Translations under genes and position numbers: made by a program | Shown here: in pieces, positions 54,305-63,890 of the stretch | How the letters are laid out: the number at the start of each line of letters is the position of its first letter | How positions within the stretch are numbered: position 1 is the first letter of the stretch | Notes under the pieces: model-generated | The model's database searches: none | What the model saw: the letters and a program-made list of their open reading frames with translations, nothing else | What the model was told of the DNA's origin: nothing | Assembly: GCA_024331095.1 (NCBI GenBank) | Contig: JANDJE010000005.1 | Coordinates: 52,825 to 116,824 of the forward strand | Length of the DNA stretch: 64,000 nt | Reading direction: 5' to 3' | Source: Nitrospira sp. | Lineage (GTDB): Bacteria > Nitrospirota > Nitrospiria > Nitrospirales > Nitrospiraceae

Positions 54305-54792
54305 ATCGTGAGATCCGCGTCCGAGAGGTGCGGGTGATCGGGCCCGGCGGCGAGCAGCTGGGCATTCTCCCGACCCCGGAGGCGCTGCGTCAGGCTCAAG
54401 AAAGCGGTTACGATCTCGTTGAGGTCGCTCCCACGTCGATACCGCCGGTCTGCCGGATTATGGACTACGGCAAATACAAATACGAGCTCAACAAGAAAGA
54501 GCATCAGAGCCGGCGCCATCAAAAGTCCACGCAGGTCAAAGAAATCAAGCTCCGGCCTCGCACGGACAAACATGACTTGGAAATCAAGGTTCGACAAATG
54601 AGAGCGTTCCTGGAAGACGGCAACAAAACCAAGGTCACCTTGACCTATCGAGGGCGTGAGATGGCCAACCAGGAAATGGGCCGCGCGGTCATGAATTCGG
54701 TGATCGAACAGTTGGCTCCATACGGCACCATCGAACATGCTCCTCACATGGAGGGGCGAAATTTAATCATGATCGTGGCTCCCAAAAGTTAA
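54283..54792 (+). CDS. infC: Translation initiation factor IF-3, probably starting at ATC
   Basis: The 169-residue factor matches IF-3 ([48 protein letters not shown]). I place the start at ATC 54283. AAGGAGG (54270-54276) lies six bases before it, and the added VPKLRV fits the usual IF-3 N-terminus. The alternative, GTG 54301, has no ribosome site and truncates the N-terminus. Rare AUU/AUC/AUA starts are known for infC because IF-3 itself rejects them, giving autoregulation. The reading is sequence-based; the start is not measured. Confidence 0.85.
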   Translation: MVPKLRVNREIRVREVRVIGPGGEQLGILPTPEALRQAQESGYDLVEVAPTSIPPVCRIMDYGKYKYELNKKEHQSRRHQKSTQVKEIKLRPRTDKHDLEIKVRQMRAFLEDGNKTKVTLTYRGREMANQEMGRAVMNSVIEQLAPYGTIEHAPHMEGRNLIMIVAPKS

Positions 54793-54845
54793 GGGGCTTG
54801 CGTGACGGACGACTTACACCCAAGACATATCCACCGAGGGAAAAC

Positions 54846-55034
54846 ATGAAAATGAAGACGCACAAGGGCGCCAGCAAACGATTCGCCAAAACCGGCAGCG
54901 GAAAGATCGTCCGTCGCAAGGCCGGCAAACGTCATCTGTTATCGCATAAAAAACGTGATCGGAAACGCCGCTTGAGCGGCGCGGCGGTCGTCGTCGGCAG
55001 AGCAACCGCCGTCTTGAATCAACTCCTCCCCTAA
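54846..55034 (+). CDS. rpmI: 50S ribosomal protein L35
   Basis: The 62-residue basic protein starts [20 protein letters not shown] and contains [18 protein letters not shown], both typical of L35. An upstream in-frame ATG at 54798 would add 16 unrelated residues and is rejected. It lies between infC and rplT, the standard order. Confidence 0.95.
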   Translation: MKMKTHKGASKRFAKTGSGKIVRRKAGKRHLLSHKKRDRKRRLSGAAVVVGRATAVLNQLLP

Positions 55035-55088
55035 ATAGTTTTAGATCGGGCCGACACCGGTCGGCCGAACGAAAAGGAGCATGGAACT

Positions 55089-55457
55089 ATGCCTCGCGCA
55101 AAAGGCGGACCCAAAACTCGGCATCGGAGAAAGAAGCGGCTCAAGTTGGCAAAAGGACAATACGGCGGCAGGAGTCGGCTTTTCCGCTCGGCGACCGAAA
55201 GCGTCGATAAAGGGCTGACGTACGCGTATGTCGGCCGAAAAGACAGAAAAGGCGACTTTCGCCGTCTCTGGATCGCGCGCATCAGTGCCGCAGTGCGCAA
55301 TCATGGGATGACCTATAGCCGGTTCATCAACGCCCTTAAAAAGGCGAACGTGCTGTTGGATCGTAAAGTCTTGTCCGACATGGCCATCAAAGACGCGGCT
55401 GGATTCGAGCAATTGATCAGCCTCGCTAAACAGCACATGGCTCCCGCTGCGGTTTAG
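55089..55457 (+). CDS. rplT: 50S ribosomal protein L20
   Basis: The 122-residue protein starts MPRAKGGPKTRHRRKKRLKL and contains YAYVGRKDRKGDFRRLWI and YSRFINALKKANVLLDRKVL, as in L20. It binds 23S rRNA and is needed early in 50S assembly; in many bacteria it also represses its own operon. AAGGAG precedes the ATG. It is the last gene of the operon. Confidence 0.96.
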   Translation: MPRAKGGPKTRHRRKKRLKLAKGQYGGRSRLFRSATESVDKGLTYAYVGRKDRKGDFRRLWIARISAAVRNHGMTYSRFINALKKANVLLDRKVLSDMAIKDAAGFEQLISLAKQHMAPAAV

Positions 55458-55484
55458 TCTCGCCGACCGGTGCGACTTCCTCCA

Positions 55485-55517
55485 AGAAGAGGGGAGACGA
55501 TCCGTCACCCCTCTTCT
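55485..55517 (+). terminator. Likely terminator after rplT
   Basis: AGAAGAGGGG (55485-55494) pairs with CCCCTCTTCT (55508-55517), ten perfect bases with a 13-base loop. The following bases (CGTCTTC) are not a clean T-run, so efficiency is uncertain. Confidence 0.6.
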
Positions 55518-55631
55518 CGTCTTCAGCTAAGCTCCACGTAGCGGCGCCCTTTTATCGGAAGCCCACAGGAGATTGCACACGGCTCTCTCCGGAACGTTTC
55601 GTTCGCCGGCACGCATCCGATCGAGGAGGAC

Positions 55632-57059
55632 ATGATGATGGAATCAGCCGCATGGGCGTTCGCAGGACTCGCGATAGGTTTCTCTCTTGCCTGGTTCATG
55701 GCGGCCGCGCGCGCTCAAGCCGAACGTGCATGCAGGATCGGCGAGGTCGAGCAGAGAGCCGGCCGCGCCGAAGCGAACGCGGCGGCGGCGGAAGCCACGA
55801 CGGCGGAGCTGCGCAGGCAGATTGAAGAAACCAGAAAAAGCACCGACGCCGAATTGCACGAGCTGAGAACGAGACTGTCCGAGGAACATGCAGCCAGAGT
55901 GAAGGCGGAAACCGAGAGACTAGAATTGTCGCAACGGTTGGAGGACGAAAAACGTCTTTTGCGGGAAGCACAAGAGAAACTGACAGACACTTTCAAGTCT
56001 TTGGCGACCACAGCCCTGGAAGGAAGTCAGACGACGTTTCTGACTCTCGCCAAAGAAACCTTCGACAAGGTCTTGGCGGAAGCCAAAGGAGATCTCGGCA
56101 AAAAAGAGGAAGCGATTCGCGGGCTGGTCTCACCTTTGGCCGACTCTCTCAAATCGTTCGATGACCACGTACGTCGGCTCGAAACGACGCGCCAGCAGGC
56201 CTACACCAGCCTCGAATCGCAGCTCACATTGTTGGCGGGAGCCCAGGAACGGCTTCAGCGGGAAACCGCCAACCTGGTGACGGCCCTCAGAACACCGCGC
56301 GTTCGCGGCAGATGGGGCGAACTGACGTTGCGGCGCGTGGTTGAATTGGCCGGCATGTCCGAGCACTGCGATTTCACGGAGCAGTTGAGCGTCACGACCG
56401 ATCATGGCCGCATCCGTCCGGACCTCGTCGTTCACCTTCCGGTCGGACGAACCATCGTGGTCGATGCCAAGGTGCCTCTTGAAGCCTACCTCGACGCCGT
56501 TTCCTCCGACTCCGAACAACGTCGAGCGGACTCGCTGGCGCGTCACGCGGGTCACGTGCGAGCCCATATGCTGGCCTTATCGGCGAAAACCTATTGGGAT
56601 CAGTTTGAACGGACGCCGGAGTTCGTGGTCATGTTCATTCCGGGCGAGTCGTTTTTTGCGGCGGCGGCGGACGCCGACCATCGACTCATTGAAGACGGAA
56701 TGAAGAAACGAGTCGTGCTGGCGACTCCCACCACGTTGATCGCGCTGCTTCATGCGGTGGCCTACGGATGGAAACAAGAGCACCTGGCCGCGAACGCGCA
56801 GGCCGTCAGCGACTTGGGCAAGCAACTGTACGAACGAATGAGAACTCTCGCCGGCTATATTACGGACATCGGCAATGGCTTGGATAAGGCCACCCGCGCC
56901 TATAACAGCGCCGTCGGTTCTTTGGAAAGCCGGATTCTCCCGGCTGCCAGGCGGTTCAGAGAACTGGGCGCGGCATCCGGTGATGAGATCCCCCTGATGA
57001 ATCCCCTCGACACTCAAGCGCGCCACATGACGGCTCCCGACCGTGCAAAAGAAAATTGA
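55632..57059 (+). CDS. rmuC: DNA recombination protein RmuC
   Basis: The 475-residue protein has an N-terminal membrane segment (residues 5-25) and a long coiled coil (about 30-150, Ala/Glu/Arg-rich). The RmuC nuclease-fold domain follows (LRTPRVRGRWGELTLRRVVE, DAKVPLEAYLDAV, PEFVVMFIPGE). The family limits inversions at repeats; its exact biochemistry is not settled. Three ATGs stand in a row after AGGAGG (55632, 55635, 55638); the third has the best spacing. Confidence 0.92.
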   Translation: MMMESAAWAFAGLAIGFSLAWFMAAARAQAERACRIGEVEQRAGRAEANAAAAEATTAELRRQIEETRKSTDAELHELRTRLSEEHAARVKAETERLELSQRLEDEKRLLREAQEKLTDTFKSLATTALEGSQTTFLTLAKETFDKVLAEAKGDLGKKEEAIRGLVSPLADSLKSFDDHVRRLETTRQQAYTSLESQLTLLAGAQERLQRETANLVTALRTPRVRGRWGELTLRRVVELAGMSEHCDFTEQLSVTTDHGRIRPDLVVHLPVGRTIVVDAKVPLEAYLDAVSSDSEQRRADSLARHAGHVRAHMLALSAKTYWDQFERTPEFVVMFIPGESFFAAAADADHRLIEDGMKKRVVLATPTTLIALLHAVAYGWKQEHLAANAQAVSDLGKQLYERMRTLAGYITDIGNGLDKATRAYNSAVGSLESRILPAARRFRELGAASGDEIPLMNPLDTQARHMTAPDRAKEN

Positions 57060-57146
57060 CCGTAGGCGCACCCGCCGAATGCCGCAGCCCCTTTGAACGG
57101 CCTTCGGGCAAAGACCTCCGGGTGAACGGTCTCCGGACGACGCGAC

Positions 57147-58862
57147 TTACACCACCTGCTCGAGCCGAGAAAGATTCACCTCGAACGCGACGACCGGCAT
57201 GGCGATTTGCCAACGTTCGAGAACTTCCGGATGAATTTCGCCGATCAAGCCGATCGGCGTTCCCGAGACGACGATCGTTCCGACGCGGCCGCTCAGAAAC
57301 GACGGGTGCGGGATCGGCTCCAGACCATACGTCTTGCCCAAATAATAGAGGCAAGCATCCAAACAGGAGTGGATTTCGGAAAAATGGGCCGCAGCATGAG
57401 CAATCACCGCGCCCAGCACCGTTTCCGTACGGGAGCCGACTTCGTGCGCCGAATCAACAATCGCCACCTCGCCGGCTTCAAACAGACGGTGAGGATAGAA
57501 CGATCGGGCCGACGCCGCTTCGACCCGCAGGAGCGAGGGAATCATCCACTGGCGGAGACAACTGAAGCTTGAAGACATCGCGTTGCGGACTTCCACCATC
57601 GTTCCCCACTCCGTCCCCTCCAACCGCATCGCGTCGCGGTAGTGATCCGGGGAGCCGAGGATATTGGAAATGATCTCCTGAAATCCGAGCCCGACCATCA
57701 GCTCCCGCGCCCGGTCCGAGAGTTGCTCAATCCGAGACAACCCCCCGACGGTAAATTGCGACGGCATTTCCGGTGAAAACGCTCCGTAGCCGAGGCTCAT
57801 CGCCACGTCCTCGACCACGTCCATGGCGTGCATAAGATCCTGCCGATAGGGCGGCAACTTGACCGTGACCGATTTGTTTCCGGTCGAGACGTGATACCCG
57901 TAGGCTTCGAGCGCCTCTTTCACGACCGTCGCCCCGAGTTCTTGACCCAAGGCCCGTTCAATCGTCTCGATTTGAATTGCCCTCGGTCGTCCGATGTCGC
58001 GCGGCGTGACCACCCGTTTGCCGAACGGAGTTTCATAGGGGTAGCGCACCGCGATCGGCTGGATCACGGCCCCTCGATCCGCCAAATTGGCGGCAAAGAT
58101 GTTCAGCGTCAACACGACCATCGCGGCATCAGTCCCCGTCACCTCGACGAACAACTCGTCATCGCCGACCAGCACCTCTCCGATCTCCCGACTGTTGATG
58201 ATCGGAGGGAACGACAGAGGCCGGTGCTCCGCGTCCCGCAGCAGAGGCAGGCGGCTTTGTCCCGCCAAGATGGACCCGTACTCCAATCCCTTGGGATGGA
58301 CCATGAGTATTTCCGAGAGGGTCATCGGCGTTTCCATCCCCAAGGGGGTGAACCGCGCGTCGTCCGGATTCGCCAACTCGTAGGTGACGGGGAAGCGGAT
58401 CTTCTGAAGTCGATAGATGCCGATCGAAACCGTCTTCCGCTTATGCCCGAAAATGTCCGCCAGCTTCTCCTGCGTCTGAATGAGTTGGGCCAACCCCTGT
58501 TCCGTGACCCAATAACCCGTGGCGGCGCACGCGGCGACATAGGGGCGCACACGATCGAGCCCCGGCGCGACGAGCAGTTGCGGCGGTCGTCCCGGCTGTT
58601 TGGATAAAAAAGGATGGGGCTTCGCCGTTCCGCCGAACTTGATGCGGATTTGTCGCGCAATCCCCTCGCAACACCAGAGATCAGGGCGATTGCTGTCCTG
58701 CAACTCGACGCGCAACTCTCCGGTGTCCGCCTGATAGCCCTTCATCTCGCCCTTCACGAGGGTGAGCCATTCTTGAAGTTCATCGATCGAGACCGTTCGC
58801 GGCGCACCGGGAGAACCGAGCAACGATTCCAAATCGCTCTTGAAGATCGAGATCGTAGGCAT
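57147..58862 (-). CDS. pheT: Phenylalanyl-tRNA synthetase beta subunit, archaeal/eukaryal type
   Basis: The 571-residue subunit is much shorter than the usual bacterial PheT (about 800) and lacks the N-terminal tRNA-binding domain and the C-terminal anticodon-binding domain. Visible: the NRPDLWCCEGIARQI start region, the B3/B4 editing-type core (GQSRLPLLRDAEHRPLSF), the B5 domain (RDIGRPRAIQIETIERALG) and the catalytic-like fold (FQEIISNILGS). These are the archaeal/eukaryal arrangement. It is eight bases after pheS and ends the fmt operon. Confidence 0.9.
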   Translation of the reverse strand: MPTISIFKSDLESLLGSPGAPRTVSIDELQEWLTLVKGEMKGYQADTGELRVELQDSNRPDLWCCEGIARQIRIKFGGTAKPHPFLSKQPGRPPQLLVAPGLDRVRPYVAACAATGYWVTEQGLAQLIQTQEKLADIFGHKRKTVSIGIYRLQKIRFPVTYELANPDDARFTPLGMETPMTLSEILMVHPKGLEYGSILAGQSRLPLLRDAEHRPLSFPPIINSREIGEVLVGDDELFVEVTGTDAAMVVLTLNIFAANLADRGAVIQPIAVRYPYETPFGKRVVTPRDIGRPRAIQIETIERALGQELGATVVKEALEAYGYHVSTGNKSVTVKLPPYRQDLMHAMDVVEDVAMSLGYGAFSPEMPSQFTVGGLSRIEQLSDRARELMVGLGFQEIISNILGSPDHYRDAMRLEGTEWGTMVEVRNAMSSSFSCLRQWMIPSLLRVEAASARSFYPHRLFEAGEVAIVDSAHEVGSRTETVLGAVIAHAAAHFSEIHSCLDACLYYLGKTYGLEPIPHPSFLSGRVGTIVVSGTPIGLIGEIHPEVLERWQIAMPVVAFEVNLSRLEQVV

Positions 58863-58870
58863 GGCGTCGC

Positions 58871-60436
58871 CTAGAACGCTCCCCTGGTCGTACGGATCAG
58901 ATCCAAGTTATCGGTGAACAGCTCGCGGATATCGTGAACGCCGAGCGCCACCATCGCCATACGGTCCAACCCCAGCCCCCAGGCGATCACCGGCACCGTC
59001 ACTCCAAGGGGCTGCGTGACTTCGGGTCTGAACAGACCGGCCCCGCCCAGCTCCATCCAGCCCAATCGGGGATGACGGACGTGGAGTTCGACCGACGGTT
59101 CCGTAAACGGAAAGTAGGCGGGCACGAACTTCACCTCTTTCGCTTGGGCGACTTCTCGGGCGAACAGATTCAGCAATCCCAACAGCGTGCGGAAGTTGAT
59201 GTCCTCGCCCAAGACGATTCCCTCGACTTGAAAAAAATCCGTCGCGTGGGTCGCGTCCACTTGATCGTAGCGAAAGCACCGCGCGATCGAAAAATATTTG
59301 CCGGGCACCGAGGGCGACAGGGCGAGGGTCCTGGCCGACACCGCCGTGCCTTGACTCCGCAACACTAACCGCTTCGCCCGCTCCGGATCGAACCGATACC
59401 CCCAGCCGGTCGATCCGGTGGTCCCGCCGTGTTCATGCGTCGCGGCCACGCGCGAGAAAAAAGGCTCGGCAACCGCCGACGCGCGGGCCGGTTCTTTGAC
59501 GAAATAGACGTCGTGAATGTCGCGGGCCGGGTGAAATTGGGGCATGAACAGCGCGTCCATGTTCCAAAATTCGGTCTCGACGAGCGAGCCGCGCATCTCC
59601 TGAAAACCCATGCTGACCAACTTGAGCTTGACCGCGTCCAGAAACTCACGATACGGATGCTTCTTGCCGGCCGCGATCCGAGGCGGGCGCAGACTGATGG
59701 TGTACTTTCGGAACCGCTTCGTTCTCCAACTGCCGTCCTTGAGCAAGTCGGGACTGAGTTGTGCCACTTCCTCCGTTTTGGCCTGACCGGCAAGCGCGTT
59801 GACCGCCGCTACGCCAGCCGGAGACAACCTGTAGAATCGCGTCACGCGATCCTCGATTCGAAACGGCTCCTTCGCGCTTCCCCGCTTCACCGCATAATCG
59901 TGAATGAGCGCCTGCTGGACCTCAGAAAAACTTTCCAGCGGGCGAGGCGCTTCATGAAGATCACGGAGCAGCGCGCGCATCGCTTCGACGGAAGGACTTG
60001 GCCTGCCGGTGGACTCAAGGCAGCCGCCTTGCACGACCAGAAGCGCCCCCTCTTTTTTGAGACGGCCCACCGCCTTGCTGACGTCTGAGGGTTCAAGTCC
60101 CTCTTTCGTCTGGAGATCGGCGATCGTCAGCCGCTTCCCCGTGCTCGAGGCCTCTCGCGCGGCTGACAGGACGCGATCCAGCGGGAAGGACCGCTCAACG
60201 TAGGTCTTTCCCACCACCGTCAATGACACGACCGACGTGACCGTCTCAGAAGTGACCGCGAGGAGCTGTTTCGCCAACAACCACTCGATCGCCATGCTTA
60301 ATTGAGACGATTCGAGTTTGGTCGCCTCGGCGAGTTGGTCCGTTGTGAGCGCGGCCCCGGCTGGATGAGCCCCAAAGACCCCAAGCACCGCGATTTCGAG
60401 GGGATGAAGATTGTCGCAGGAAAACGTCGTATTCAC
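58871..60436 (-). CDS. pheS: Phenylalanyl-tRNA synthetase alpha subunit, archaeal/eukaryal type
   Basis: The 521-residue catalytic subunit has about 230 N-terminal residues of winged-helix-like domains (LHPLEIAVLGVFG, LTIADLQTKEGLEPSDVSKA), which bacterial PheS (about 340 residues, coiled coil) does not have. The class-II core follows: EFWNMDALFMPQFHPARD, FRYDQVDATHATDFFQVEG, and GLGLDRMAMVALGVHDIREL. I choose GTG 60436, eight bases after the rpe stop; upstream codons overlap rpe and are not family-like. The type is archaeal/eukaryal, as also found in spirochaetes. Confidence 0.9.
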   Translation of the reverse strand: MNTTFSCDNLHPLEIAVLGVFGAHPAGAALTTDQLAEATKLESSQLSMAIEWLLAKQLLAVTSETVTSVVSLTVVGKTYVERSFPLDRVLSAAREASSTGKRLTIADLQTKEGLEPSDVSKAVGRLKKEGALLVVQGGCLESTGRPSPSVEAMRALLRDLHEAPRPLESFSEVQQALIHDYAVKRGSAKEPFRIEDRVTRFYRLSPAGVAAVNALAGQAKTEEVAQLSPDLLKDGSWRTKRFRKYTISLRPPRIAAGKKHPYREFLDAVKLKLVSMGFQEMRGSLVETEFWNMDALFMPQFHPARDIHDVYFVKEPARASAVAEPFFSRVAATHEHGGTTGSTGWGYRFDPERAKRLVLRSQGTAVSARTLALSPSVPGKYFSIARCFRYDQVDATHATDFFQVEGIVLGEDINFRTLLGLLNLFAREVAQAKEVKFVPAYFPFTEPSVELHVRHPRLGWMELGGAGLFRPEVTQPLGVTVPVIAWGLGLDRMAMVALGVHDIRELFTDNLDLIRTTRGAF

Positions 60437-60443
60437 CGAACGC

Positions 60444-61124
60444 CTATGGATGAACGGAAACCGACCGGCCGGCTGCGCGCAACGCGGCAATAGTCGCGGC
60501 GTAATCTGAACCGGAAAAAATCGCCGAGCCGGCGACCAGAACGTCCGCTCCGGCCTCCAGCACCTGAGCCGCATTGTCGGTTTTCACGCCGCCGTCTACT
60601 TCCAACAAGGCGCGGCTGCCGATCCGATCCAGCATCCGTCGCACGGCCCGTATTTTCGACAAACAGGAGGAGATGAAGATCTGCCCGCCGAAACCGGGAT
60701 TGACGGACATAATCAGCACCAAATCGACGTCGGGCAGGATTTCCTCCAACGAATGAATGGGTGTCGCCGGGTTCAATGTCACGCCGGCTTTGACACCGTG
60801 CTCTTTGATAGATTGAACCGTCCGATGAAGATGAGGGCAGGCTTCCACGTGCACGGTCAGGTAATCGGCCCCCGCCTTGGCGAACTCGCCTATGAACGCA
60901 TCGGCGTTCGTGATCATCAAATGGACATCGAGCGGGAGCTTCGTTTCCTTCTTCAGCGCCTGCACGATCGGCGGCCCCACCGTCAAATTCGGCACGAAGT
61001 GCCCGTCCATGACGTCGACGTGCAGCAGATCCGCCCCGGCCCGTTCGACCGCGGCCGCTTCATCGGCCAGTCGAGCGAAATCGGCGGACAGGATAGAAGG
61101 AGCGATCAGGACCGGCCGGCCCAT
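60444..61124 (-). CDS. rpe: Ribulose-phosphate 3-epimerase
   Basis: The 226-residue TIM barrel interconverts ribulose- and xylulose-5-phosphate. Motifs: IAPSILSADFARLADE, HVDVMDGHFVPNLTVGP, DVHLMITNAD, MSVNPGFGGQ and EVDGGVK. ATG 61124 overlaps the rsmB stop by one base (TAATG); the longer frame is a shadow. It sits between rsmB and pheS in one operon. Confidence 0.95.
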   Translation of the reverse strand: MGRPVLIAPSILSADFARLADEAAAVERAGADLLHVDVMDGHFVPNLTVGPPIVQALKKETKLPLDVHLMITNADAFIGEFAKAGADYLTVHVEACPHLHRTVQSIKEHGVKAGVTLNPATPIHSLEEILPDVDLVLIMSVNPGFGGQIFISSCLSKIRAVRRMLDRIGSRALLEVDGGVKTDNAAQVLEAGADVLVAGSAIFSGSDYAATIAALRAAGRSVSVHP

Positions 61125-62581
61125 TAGGAGACCCTTCTCAGCCGGGCGGCGTAGAAACCGTCCATTCCGACCTGATTTCCCACGGTTGAAAACGCTCCTT
61201 GTGCCGTCATACAGGAGAGAGCGTTGGAAGGAAGCCAGGGCCCCACGGACTCGCGCACCCAGCCCGGATACCGTCGGCAAAAATGTTCGATCACATCCTC
61301 GGTTTCTTCCGGCTCCGTCGAGCACGTACTATAGACCAGCACCCCGCCGGGCCGCAAGACGGCGGCCGCCGACTCCAAGAGCTCCCGTTGAAGCCGCTGA
61401 TGTCGTGAAAAAACCGACGAATGTTTGCGCCATTTGATCTCCGGGTGCCGCCGCAACACCCCGATGCCGCTGCACGGAGCATCCAAGAGAATCCGATCAA
61501 CCATTCCATCGAATGTTGAGGCGGCGGAGGATTGAACCGATGCGGCACAACCCTTTTCACCAAGGTTTCGGCGGATGAGGCGCATCATCTCATGACTCTT
61601 TCGCGCGTCATGGACTACGGCCGTCACGATGGTGATTCCCAACCGGCGACAGTTGTCCCGCAAACGGACAAGCCTGGCCGGTTTGCGGTCGATGGCGATA
61701 ACACGGCCGCGATTCTTCATCCGTTCCGCCACATGGGTGGTCTTGCCGCCGGGCGCGGCGCAGACATCGAGCACGACTTCGCCCGGTTGCGGATCGAGAA
61801 TGAGCGGAATGAGCTGAGCGGCTTCGTCTTCCACATAGAAATCTCCCCCCGCAAATCCAGGGAGGGTCGTGACGGACCCGCCGGTGTGCAGTACGACTCC
61901 CACCGGGCTGAAAGTCGTGGTGCCGGCCTCGACGCCCCGTCGGCGACATCGATCGAGAAACTGCTCCCTCGTCGTTCGCAGCCGATTCACCCGCACTGTC
62001 AAGGGAGGAACGGAACCGGCCGCTCGACAGATGTCGTCAGCCCCTTCGAAACCATATCGGTCTATCCATCGTCGGCACAGCCAGAGCGGGATCGAATGGC
62101 GCACGGATAGGGCATGGGCCGGATCAACGGCGGGATCCGGCATCGGCGGCTCGGGCATCCGAAGCAGGTTGCGCAAGACCGCGTTGACCAACCCGCTCCA
62201 GTCGCGCCCCCACCTCGTCGAATGGGCCTTGGCGAGCCGAACCGATTCGTCCACCGCAGCCGAGGCGGGAACACGGTCCAAACACAAAAGTTGATAGGCT
62301 CCCAACCGCACCAACATTTGAACCCCTGTGGGGAGCCGCGAAAGAGGTTTGTTAAGGACAGGAGCCAGTCGCCAATCGACGAATTCCAACCGCCTCAGAA
62401 GCCCGTAGATCAGTTCCATCGCGAGAGCCCGATCTCTGGCATCCAGTCGCAACTCCGCAACCTTCTTTTCCAGCTCATCGTCGGCTGTCGTCTGATCGGA
62501 TTGCAAAGCCAGCAGCACGGTCAAGGCGGCGGCGCGGGCGGGAGATCGTGGAGAGTCTGAAGACAAACGGTGCAACGACAT
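61124..62581 (-). CDS. rsmB: 16S rRNA (cytosine967-C5)-methyltransferase RsmB
   Basis: The 485-residue enzyme has an N-terminal NusB-like domain (residues about 15-145) and a SAM domain: VLDVCAAPGGKTTHVAERMK, the motif-IV cysteine in LDAPCSGIGVLRRHPEIKW, and the motif-VI cysteine in YSTCSTEPEE. It methylates C967 of 16S rRNA before 30S assembly. Next to fmt it keeps the usual translation gene order. Confidence 0.95.
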   Translation of the reverse strand: MSLHRLSSDSPRSPARAAALTVLLALQSDQTTADDELEKKVAELRLDARDRALAMELIYGLLRRLEFVDWRLAPVLNKPLSRLPTGVQMLVRLGAYQLLCLDRVPASAAVDESVRLAKAHSTRWGRDWSGLVNAVLRNLLRMPEPPMPDPAVDPAHALSVRHSIPLWLCRRWIDRYGFEGADDICRAAGSVPPLTVRVNRLRTTREQFLDRCRRRGVEAGTTTFSPVGVVLHTGGSVTTLPGFAGGDFYVEDEAAQLIPLILDPQPGEVVLDVCAAPGGKTTHVAERMKNRGRVIAIDRKPARLVRLRDNCRRLGITIVTAVVHDARKSHEMMRLIRRNLGEKGCAASVQSSAASTFDGMVDRILLDAPCSGIGVLRRHPEIKWRKHSSVFSRHQRLQRELLESAAAVLRPGGVLVYSTCSTEPEETEDVIEHFCRRYPGWVRESVGPWLPSNALSCMTAQGAFSTVGNQVGMDGFYAARLRRVS

Positions 62582-62617
62582 ACGGTGTTAAGAGGACACA
62601 GGAATAGAAAACAAGGG

Positions 62618-63556
62618 TCACACGGCAGCTCCCAGCCGCTCACCGGCAATGAGGCGGTGGCCTGCCAGGTATTGACTGACGGTCATTCGTTTGGAATTGG
62701 CCGTCTGGATTTCGAGAAGCTCCAATGCGCCTTCACCGGTCGCAACCTTGATTGACTGTTTCGTGACGGCCAGCACCACGCCGGGCATGTTCGAAGCCGG
62801 CTCTTGAGCCGCGACCGCCTTCCAAATAGTCCATCGCTCGAAGCCGTGGAAGGTATAGGCGCCGGGCCAAGGAGATAGGCCTCGGATGCGATTGACCAAA
62901 GCCGATGCACTCATCGTCCAATCGATCGCCCCGTCCTCCTTCTTCAGCAACGGCGCCATCGTCGCTTGGCTATGGTCTTGGGGAATCGGGGTGATCGTGC
63001 CGGCTCTGAGTCCCGCGATGGTTTGAACCAGCAACTGTCCCCCCAGCCTCGCCAAGCGGGGAGCCACGGTCCCGGCCGTGTCGTCCGGCAAGATGGGGAT
63101 CTTCGCTTGAAGCAACATGGGGCCGGTATCCATCCCTTCATCCATCAGCATCGTCGTGATGCCCGTCTCCGTTTCTCCGTTGATCAACGCCCATTGAATC
63201 GGAGCCGCTCCTCGATATTTCGGCAACAGCGACCCATGCACGTTGACGCAGCCCCTGGGAGGAAGAGTGAGAATCGGCGCATGGAGGATCCGCCCGAACG
63301 CCGCCACCGCAATCAGGTCCGGCTTCCAACCGGCTAAGGTTTCCAGAAAGTCCGGTGTCCTGATCTTCAACGGTTGAACCACCGGGATGCCGGCTTGTTC
63401 AGCGACCACTTTGACAGGCGGCGCCACCAATGTCTGCCCCCGCCCTTTCGGCCTATCCGGCTGGGTCACAACACCGACGACCTGATCCTCCGACTGGAGC
63501 AAGGCCTCAAGAGAGGGAACGGCGAATTCCGGCGTTCCCATAAAAACGATGCGCAT
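62618..63556 (-). CDS. fmt: Methionyl-tRNA formyltransferase
   Basis: The 312-residue enzyme formylates initiator Met-tRNA. Motifs: MRIVFMGTPEFAVPSLEAL, the formyl-donor site HGSLLPKYRGAAPIQWAL (catalytic Asn/His/Asp type), and the C-terminal domain region RIRGLSPWPGAYT. No peptide deformylase gene is next to it in the window, although def is often upstream. It heads fmt-rsmB-rpe-pheS-pheT. Confidence 0.96.
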   Translation of the reverse strand: MRIVFMGTPEFAVPSLEALLQSEDQVVGVVTQPDRPKGRGQTLVAPPVKVVAEQAGIPVVQPLKIRTPDFLETLAGWKPDLIAVAAFGRILHAPILTLPPRGCVNVHGSLLPKYRGAAPIQWALINGETETGITTMLMDEGMDTGPMLLQAKIPILPDDTAGTVAPRLARLGGQLLVQTIAGLRAGTITPIPQDHSQATMAPLLKKEDGAIDWTMSASALVNRIRGLSPWPGAYTFHGFERWTIWKAVAAQEPASNMPGVVLAVTKQSIKVATGEGALELLEIQTANSKRMTVSQYLAGHRLIAGERLGAAV

Positions 63557-63657
63557 GATATGCCTTTAGCACCGACCAGACAGAAATACAACGATGGAGA
63601 TCATCGCCCCACCGCGGTCGGCTTGACGAGAGCTTCCGGCCTTTGTTAGCATCCGCG

Positions 63658-63734
<77 letters not shown>

Positions 63735-63831
63735 ACCCCTCGCCTTTCTTTAACACCCCCTTTTCACGGTTTAAAATCCTCTCCATTCTCCGATACTGAA
63801 CAGAGTCTTTCGTCGTCCTCAAAAAAGAAAC

Positions 63832-63861
63832 GGGGGCTGTGCCTTCACCGGCACAGCCCCC
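63832..63861 (-). terminator. Strong rho-independent terminator of the last gene
   Basis: GGGGGCTGTGCC and GGCACAGCCCCC form a perfect 12-base stem with a six-base loop. On the minus strand the stem is followed by GTTTCTTTTTT. It lies 30 bases after the stop of the gene ending at 63891. Confidence 0.93.
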
Positions 63862-63890
63862 GTTCGTTCCACTCGTTCGTCTGTCAGCCT

